NCBI GenBank assembly: GCA_045594105.1
Contig: JAZNXY010000083.1
Coordinates: forward strand, 1 to 28,596
DNA: 28,596 nt
Direction: 5' to 3'
Source: URNF01 sp045594105
GTDB lineage: Bacteria; Bacillota; Clostridia; Oscillospirales; Acutalibacteraceae
The translations under genes were made by a program, and so were the position numbers. Shown here one piece after another: positions 23,833-28,596 of this stretch (its first letter is position 1; each line of letters opens with the position of its first letter). The notes beneath the pieces were generated by a model. The model saw only the letters and a list, made by a program, of their open reading frames with translations, did not search any database and was not told where the DNA came from.

Positions 23833-24218
23833 ACGCCCGCCTCCTCGTTCAGCCGTGCAAACAGCACATCTTTCCGTCGATAGGCAATCGGTGCCGCCGC
23901 ACGTTTACGATTGTATATGGTCGCATATACCTGCTGATTGTCGCCGTCACCCTCCGACATGGCAAACAGCATCGCCACACCAAACGGCATCACATCCTTT
24001 GTTTGCCTGTCATTGAGCAAAACGGGCTCGTCCAATGAAACGAGCGGTAAGAACGGATCTTTTCGCCCCGTGTACCACAAATCACCGTAAATCTGATTGA
24101 CAGCCGCCAAGCCACGTGCCTCCAGTTCCTCTTCGCTTTCGTCATCCAGTTTTTCGCAAATATCGATATAGTTCAACAATAACAACGCCTGTCGTAAAAT
24201 ATCCCGTCCGCTTCGCAT
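23829..24218 (-). CDS. Head-tail connector/adaptor-like phage protein
   Basis: The 129-aa protein is mainly helical with an acidic segment (KLDDESEEELEARGLAAVNQ) near residues 23-42 and a long loop before a second helical part (DVMPFGVAMLFAMSEGDGDNQ). Size, helix pattern and gene order (after capsid, before the large nozzle-like protein) fit head-completion adaptors of the P22 gp4/T7 gp11 or gp6-like type. The ATG has AGGAGGAGAGT upstream. The identity is by context; no specific motif is available. Confidence 0.6.
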   Translation of the reverse strand: MRSGRDILRQALLLLNYIDICEKLDDESEEELEARGLAAVNQIYGDLWYTGRKDPFLPLVSLDEPVLLNDRQTKDVMPFGVAMLFAMSEGDGDNQQVYATIYNRKRAAAPIAYRRKDVLFARLNEEAGV

Positions 24219-24239
24219 ATACTCTCCTCCTTTCAGAGA

Positions 24240-24266
24240 CGGTCGCAGGCGAATCGCCTGCGACCG
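24240..24266. terminator. Perfect hairpin between capsid and adaptor genes
   Basis: CGGTCGCAGGCG (24240-24251) and CGCCTGCGACCG (24255-24266) form a 12-bp G/C-rich stem with a three-base loop. It has no T run on the minus strand, so it is either a partial terminator or a 3' mRNA stabiliser that keeps capsid mRNA in excess over the downstream genes. Confidence 0.6.
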
Positions 24267-24272
24267 TTGCGT

Positions 24273-25184
24273 TTAATAGATATACGCGTAGATGCCGTCT
24301 TCCATACTGTTGCGGATAAACAGATCGTAGTATACACGGTAATCGAACTTCCACGCATCTGCGTTCAGGTTGTGTGCAGGATCAAATGCACGCACCTTTT
24401 CGGTCTTTTTGACAAGGGATGCGGCACGCTTGGGCATAACCAGCAGGCCGATATTCTTCGCCTGTGCGGCAGGGGTAAAGCCACCTGCAATCTGGTCACC
24501 GCTGACACCGTCATTGAACACATACGCAGTCTTCATACGGCTGTCGGGAGTGGGCAGAATAGCGACACCGTTGAGGGATTTCACCTCAGTGCTGACAGCA
24601 CCTTTTTTGAAGGAGCTTGCCACCAACACACGGGAAATGTCGCCGCTCTGCTGCAATGCACCCCACATAGTGCTGTCCACAAACGCAACCAGCTCCTCGT
24701 CGTAACCGACCTCGTTCTGCACCTTACGGATTGCTTCGGACAACATAGTGAACGCATCGGTTTCGGGGGTGCCTTCCACCGTCTGTTCTTTAGTCGCCGC
24801 AAAGCCGCCGAGCTTAGACAGCACGTAAGCGTCGATTTCCGGTACAACCTGGGTGCGTACAAACTCACCCATCACCTGACCTGCAAGATCGGCAATACCG
24901 GTTTCATCGTTGTCTTCACGGTCAAGCTGGAAAGAACGACCACGGTCCATAGACAACGAATACGGCTCTGCAGTTACCGACACGGTACCCGAAACAAAGC
25001 CGGTGTCACGGTCATAGTTGCCAAGACCCGAAAAAGACATTTCGGGAATCAGCACCGTTTTACCGCCCACAAACTTCGCACGCAAGGCATTGTCTGCCAA
25101 AAAGCCGGTGACAGGTTTATGTACAATCGCCTTGTCCAGTTCGCCTGTCATAGTAGATTCAAAGTTTTCAAAATCAATACTCAT
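24273..25184 (-). CDS. Major capsid protein (HK97-fold type)
   Basis: The 303-aa protein has the layout of HK97-fold phage coat proteins without a leader domain. It has an N-arm, a segment with VHKPVTGFLADNALRAKF and GGKTVLIPEMSFSGLGNYDR, a long spine helix region (TGIADLAGQVMGEFVRTQVVPEID), and an A-domain with LVAFVDSTMWGALQQSGD and KSLNGVAILPTPDSRM. The C-terminus AWKFDYRVYYDLFIRNSMEDGIYAYIY is the usual coat ending. It sits directly after a scaffold-like gene, the standard order. AAGGAGAAAAGAAT precedes the ATG. It is followed by a strong hairpin rather than the next ribosome-binding site alone. Confidence 0.85.
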   Translation of the reverse strand: MSIDFENFESTMTGELDKAIVHKPVTGFLADNALRAKFVGGKTVLIPEMSFSGLGNYDRDTGFVSGTVSVTAEPYSLSMDRGRSFQLDREDNDETGIADLAGQVMGEFVRTQVVPEIDAYVLSKLGGFAATKEQTVEGTPETDAFTMLSEAIRKVQNEVGYDEELVAFVDSTMWGALQQSGDISRVLVASSFKKGAVSTEVKSLNGVAILPTPDSRMKTAYVFNDGVSGDQIAGGFTPAAQAKNIGLLVMPKRAASLVKKTEKVRAFDPAHNLNADAWKFDYRVYYDLFIRNSMEDGIYAYIY

Positions 25185-25212
25185 ATTCTTTTCTCCTTAT
25201 CATTTGATATGT

Positions 25213-25557
25213 TTACTGTAATGCTTGCTCAAAAGAGCGTGCAAACGCATCCGACACGGGCTTTGCCTGTCTGTTGCTGCCGCCAAGCGAACCTGCTGCC
25301 GCCTGAGCTGCACGGCTCTGCCGTTGCTGCTCGGCAAGTACTGCCCGTTCTTCTCTGAAACGATGACGCAAAAACGCATCCAGCAAAGGAATATTTTCCT
25401 CTGCCGCCGCTTGCAACACCGCTTCAGGCACATCGGCAACCGATTGCAACTCGGGCATTTCCTGCTGCAACTGTAAAAAACCGTCTGCCAACGCATCCGC
25501 CGTCTGTTCAGCCGAAACCGATTCTTCGGTTACAACTGCTTCCTGTACGTCGCTCAT
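25213..25557 (-). CDS. Phage scaffold-like protein
   Basis: The 114-aa protein is acidic in its first half (MSDVQEAVVTEESVSAEQTA) and helical and basic in the second (LRHRFREERAVLAEQQRQSR), rich in Ala, Gln and Glu with no cysteine. That is the usual composition of small capsid scaffolds, and it lies between portal and coat genes. It would assist prohead assembly and leave before DNA packaging. The start ATGA overlaps the portal stop (25554-25556), with AGGAGG upstream. The call is by composition and order. Confidence 0.75.
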   Translation of the reverse strand: MSDVQEAVVTEESVSAEQTADALADGFLQLQQEMPELQSVADVPEAVLQAAAEENIPLLDAFLRHRFREERAVLAEQQRQSRAAQAAAGSLGGSNRQAKPVSDAFARSFEQALQ

Positions 25558-27188
25558 ACCTTTTCCTCCTTCCGTGTCGCCGCCTCCCGCATTTCACGCA
25601 GCAAACGTCGCTGTCCCGGAATGCTGCCCGCAGGTAAGCGGCTGACATACTGTTCGGGTGTAATGACCCCATCTTCCAGCATTTTATTCAGCAGACCCAA
25701 CGTCACATTATGATCCCCTGTCACCGATTCCGCCACGTCTACCTTGACCGAAAACAGCAAAGAACTGCAGGTTTCCGCATCAAAGGCACAATAGCGACTG
25801 CCAAATGCGGTGTTCAGGCGTAACGGCCGTCTGCCATACATCTGCACCCAGAAATCCGCCCAGATACGTGCCACATCCTCGCAAAAGCTGAAAAAGCGGT
25901 TGCGAATAAGCTGCATCGGTTTGACCGATGCTTCACGCACTGCCAAAATAGCAGATGCGTTGTCGGGGCGCACGTCTCCAAGCACCACGCCGCTGACGCC
26001 CGCTTGATTGAGGGTGTCGGTAATCAGGGAAGAAATGCCGGCATTGTATTGAGAGGAATATGCCGGTGGATCCACGTACTTAATGGCCCGCTCTACATCC
26101 TCACCGTTGCCGTATACCGGGATGACCTGACCGGGGTCATTGGTAACCGGCTGTGTTACCACGTCACCGTTGACCAGCATAATCGGCATGCCGGTCATCA
26201 TCATTGCCCACACGCCGGCGGTGAGCATACGGTTAATGGCAATCTGGTTCGGAATAAGATACGGAATTTCACTTTCCCCATACCCACACCCATGACGGGT
26301 GCACCAACGGAACTCTGCCAGCGGATACAGATGAACACCCAGGCACCACGGCGGACGCACCACTGCATTACCTGCCACCTGCATACCCCACACGCGACTC
26401 TCACCGTTTTCATCCCATTCTTTCCAGAAGCGAGTCAAAACAGTAGCTTTTTTAGGGGCATCCTCATCAGCAGGATAGGTAGCATCGGGTCGGATATTTT
26501 TCCAACCACTGCCGCCAAAACGGCGTGCCGTTGCTTTGAGCGTTTCCACCTCTTTTTGCTGTGCCACCAACAAAAAGGGCTGTGCCTGCAGCGTCTCCTC
26601 GGTGGGGTCACCAAGGAACACCTGGTCAATTTGCAGCACTTCGCTGACAATATCTCCACGAATGGGATACTGCCGTGCGGTATCTGCATAAAGACCTGTA
26701 TCTAAACGGTCATCCCAATAGGTATACAGGATGCCGGTGCCGGTAATATATGCGTCTTGCATCACCTGTTGTGTCAAATCATCAAACTTAAGCCGCTCTG
26801 CCGTAGCAGCAAAGTGGTCGGAAAGTGCCGCAGCCATTCGTGCGGCTTTGGTATCCTCATCACAGCTGTCTTCCGCCTCGCCCTGTCTCCAAAGGTCAAG
26901 GGCTTTGCGGCTTTGCTCATTTTCGGCAACGCCCTGTGCGGTGTAGGTGACAGCCACCGCATCGGGATTGACAACCGACATCTTGTAGTCGGCAATACGC
27001 TTAATGATATTTTGTCGCACAAGCGGACGGTCCTCGCCACATCCTGCACCGTGCCACTGGTCGCCGAGATAAAACCGTTCGTTTATCTCGTTTTGGCGAA
27101 ACATACCGTGTCTGCCGCAGCCCTCTTTATAACGGACGCCGCGTGCGTACTCGCGTGCTATTTGCTCCGCTGTTATACTGTTCTTCAT
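25554..27188 (-). CDS. Phage portal protein
   Basis: The 544-aa protein is the portal that forms the dodecameric DNA gate. Segments supporting this are the N-terminal NEINERFYLGDQW and VRQNIIKRIADYKMSVVNPD, a wing region with MQDAYITGTGILYTYWDD, EVLQIDQVFLGDPT, and the stem-like ESEIPYLIPNQIAINRMLTAGVWAMM. After these come DNASAILAVREASVKPMQLIRNRF and the C-terminal RRLLREMREAATR. It resembles portals of clostridial phages with P22-like heads in overall order, though it is shorter than P22 gp1. The ATG has GAGGAGGAAAATCC upstream. It starts 62 bases inside the preceding small gene and overlaps the scaffold start by four bases. Confidence 0.87.
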   Translation of the reverse strand: MKNSITAEQIAREYARGVRYKEGCGRHGMFRQNEINERFYLGDQWHGAGCGEDRPLVRQNIIKRIADYKMSVVNPDAVAVTYTAQGVAENEQSRKALDLWRQGEAEDSCDEDTKAARMAAALSDHFAATAERLKFDDLTQQVMQDAYITGTGILYTYWDDRLDTGLYADTARQYPIRGDIVSEVLQIDQVFLGDPTEETLQAQPFLLVAQQKEVETLKATARRFGGSGWKNIRPDATYPADEDAPKKATVLTRFWKEWDENGESRVWGMQVAGNAVVRPPWCLGVHLYPLAEFRWCTRHGCGYGESEIPYLIPNQIAINRMLTAGVWAMMMTGMPIMLVNGDVVTQPVTNDPGQVIPVYGNGEDVERAIKYVDPPAYSSQYNAGISSLITDTLNQAGVSGVVLGDVRPDNASAILAVREASVKPMQLIRNRFFSFCEDVARIWADFWVQMYGRRPLRLNTAFGSRYCAFDAETCSSLLFSVKVDVAESVTGDHNVTLGLLNKMLEDGVITPEQYVSRLPAGSIPGQRRLLREMREAATRKEEKV

Positions 27189-27402
27189 CGGATTTTCCTC
27201 CTCTTTCCTTCATACCGGCAGGCATACGTCCGCTGCCGTCGTACTGTAAAAAATTGAGCAATTCCTGCCAACCAAAGTTCTCATCTGCAACCACAGTGGG
27301 TGTTTTACCGTTGCGCTGTCTGTGACGGTACAGACGCCCCAGAAAGAAGCCCGCACCGAAGGTCAGCAAAAAAAGCCAGATACCGAGTAGTGTTTCTACC
27401 AT
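27127..27402 (-). CDS. Small phage membrane protein between terminase and portal
   Basis: The 91-aa protein MVETLLGIWLFLLTFGAGFF... has an N-terminal membrane helix (residues 3-22), a basic stretch (RLYRHRQRNGK), and WQELLNFLQYDGSGR in the middle. A similar NFLxYDG motif appears in small proteins next to portals in other Firmicute phages, from memory only. The start ATG is just after the terminase stop (27405) with GGGAGGG upstream. Its 3' end overlaps the portal gene by 62 bases in another frame; the last residues (NSTRVRTRRPL) are therefore shaped by portal codons. It is possibly a membrane anchor during head assembly; the function is unknown. Confidence 0.65.
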   Translation of the reverse strand: MVETLLGIWLFLLTFGAGFFLGRLYRHRQRNGKTPTVVADENFGWQELLNFLQYDGSGRMPAGMKERGGKSDEEQYNSGANSTRVRTRRPL

Positions 27403-27404
27403 TT

Positions 27405-28596
27405 TTACCCTCCCCAACGGCCATACATATCCGCAGCCCGTACGGCGCTGCGTGCCGTTGTAATTTTTAAGTTTCGTTTTCGTCGCGGCACGTCCTCCAT
27501 GGCATACCGCAATGCATCCATTAAGTGGTTTTCGGTGTCCTGCGGACGATTGGAAAAGCTGTCCGCCCTGCCGTCGTGTGTCGGCTCCCACGCATACGCC
27601 GCCAGCTCCGCAGCGGTATGTATGCAATCGGGATGCACGATAATATGGTATTCCTGCAGCCGTGCTATCCCGGCATTGACAGAATCCCGCCCTTTTTCCG
27701 CCGCTACCAGGCGGGAGACACCCAACCGTCTCAAATCCTCATTGGATTTCGGCTCAGCACTGTCCGCACGGATACGTTCTTTTGCATACCCTTTACGGGT
27801 GAGCATCGCCGCAATATCCGCATTGAGCATCCGTCGCGCATAATGCTCATCGTATATGTACAGCCGTGCCTCCCCGTCTGTCTCGCACGCCGCTGCGGCT
27901 ATAAATGCCGTCGGGTCGTTTGTATAGCCGTAGTCTAAGCCGAAAATATGCCGAAAGCCGTCGCCTTTGAGAGCGGCAGGGTCAAAGTCAGCCACCTCCC
28001 AATTATCGAAGATCAGCCCTTCGCTTTTCCCCCACTCCCCAAGCCCTGCCACCGCATACTGACGGGGGCGACGCACCTTCATATCCTCATACAGCTGACG
28101 GTCGGTATCATCCAAAAACTCGTTACACAAATAATTGGTGGTGACAGCCAGCGTGTCCGCCCGTTTTGTGTCAAAGAAACGTCGTTTCAGCCAGTGGTTT
28201 TCATCCCACGGGTTAAAGGTCAGGGTGGTTTGCTTGAAAAGCGGCGGCAGGATCTGGCCACGTGGCATAGACAGGTCCAATTTATCGAAATCTGCTTCCT
28301 TCGCAATTTCAAATGCCTCCTCTACCCACACCCAACACAAAGCACCTTTATCCACTGTAGTAGATGCCAATTTTTCCACATTATCAAATCCACGGAACAA
28401 AATGCGCTGTCCTGTCGGCAGATATTGCAGCTCCAGAGATACACTAGAAGCACGGCACAGGTGAGACACTTCCAAGCGATCAATTGCCCATCGCAGCTGT
28501 GCGAAGGTGCTGTCACGATGAGTGCGTCCCACCTGCCGCACCACCAACAAGTTGGCATCGGGGTATTTCATCATATTGACGATATACCACAAAGCA
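27405..28596 (-). CDS. Phage terminase large subunit (5' end beyond window)
   Basis: About 397 C-terminal codons are visible; the frame is open through the last base, so the start and the Walker A loop are off the window. The visible part has the ATPase region following Walker A (LWYIVNMMKYPDANLLVVRQ), GALCWVWVEEAFEI as Walker B, and LTFNPWDENHWLKRRFF as coupling motif. The RNase-H-like nuclease includes FGLDYGYTNDPTAFIAAA, IRADSAEPKSNEDLRR, and the final acidic site NHLMDALRYAMED. This matches the PBSX/T4-type TerL family, which cuts and pumps DNA into the prohead. A small subunit gene should lie further along. It is followed three bases later by the small membrane protein gene. Confidence 0.92.
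   Translation of the reverse strand, partial: ALWYIVNMMKYPDANLLVVRQVGRTHRDSTFAQLRWAIDRLEVSHLCRASSVSLELQYLPTGQRILFRGFDNVEKLASTTVDKGALCWVWVEEAFEIAKEADFDKLDLSMPRGQILPPLFKQTTLTFNPWDENHWLKRRFFDTKRADTLAVTTNYLCNEFLDDTDRQLYEDMKVRRPRQYAVAGLGEWGKSEGLIFDNWEVADFDPAALKGDGFRHIFGLDYGYTNDPTAFIAAAACETDGEARLYIYDEHYARRMLNADIAAMLTRKGYAKERIRADSAEPKSNEDLRRLGVSRLVAAEKGRDSVNAGIARLQEYHIIVHPDCIHTAAELAAYAWEPTHDGRADSFSNRPQDTENHLMDALRYAMEDVPRRKRNLKITTARSAVRAADMYGRWGG

Noticed and set aside
24267..25358. 363-aa plus-strand frame over coat and scaffold genes
   Set aside because: Long antisense frame, but the other strand has coat and scaffold genes with proper ribosome-binding sites.

Overview
The window looks like chromosome from a spore-forming Clostridia-class Firmicute. 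The evidence is the spoIIGA-sigE-sigG-ylmC block, Firmicute-style Shine-Dalgarno sequences (GGAGG, AAAGGGG) and a PPi-type phosphofructokinase typical of anaerobic clostridia. A gut Oscillospirales-like host is a guess from the uronate and hexosaminidase genes. No rRNA, tRNA or CRISPR was seen.

Left end, plus strand (1-6490). A partial AraC-type regulator (minus) diverges from a four-gene uronate operon: mannonate dehydratase, SDR-type fructuronate reductase, KDPG/KHG aldolase and KDG kinase. Together these take fructuronate to pyruvate plus glyceraldehyde-3-phosphate. A 20-bp terminator stem closes the operon. Next comes a decayed locus: the C-terminal tail of a LacI-family regulator (minus, frameshifted) is fused directly to the C-terminal portion of a ceramidase-like enzyme (plus). 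This looks like a deletion that removed both 5' ends of a divergent pair. An intact MFS transporter follows.

Middle, minus strand (6489-15310). A pnuC-family transporter has a long, apparently switchable leader. Then comes the mother-cell/forespore sigma cluster spoIIGA-sigE-sigG with ylmC downstream. A good sigma-F-like promoter overlaps the end of sigE, and the sigG ribosome-binding site lies in a hairpin whose 5' arm is upstream of the predicted sigma-F start. Further genes are a membrane-anchored PrsA-like foldase with a partner membrane protein, a GH20-like hexosaminidase and a PPi-phosphofructokinase.

Right-middle, minus strand (14081-20341). The operon tepA-ftsK/spoIIIE-ygiQ-pfp has its own sigma-A promoter at about 20313-20341. 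The tepA-ftsK order matches Bacillus.

Right end, minus strand (20356-28596, running off the window). This is a compact phage late module: terminase, small membrane protein, portal, scaffold, capsid, connector, large nozzle-like protein, 51-aa protein, amidase with SPOR domain, membrane/coiled-coil protein and holin. It ends at a 16-bp terminator just before the tepA promoter. It has connector and nozzle-like genes but no tape measure, tail tube, spike or ejection genes between the nozzle and lysis genes. It may be a very small podovirus-like prophage or a domesticated particle.
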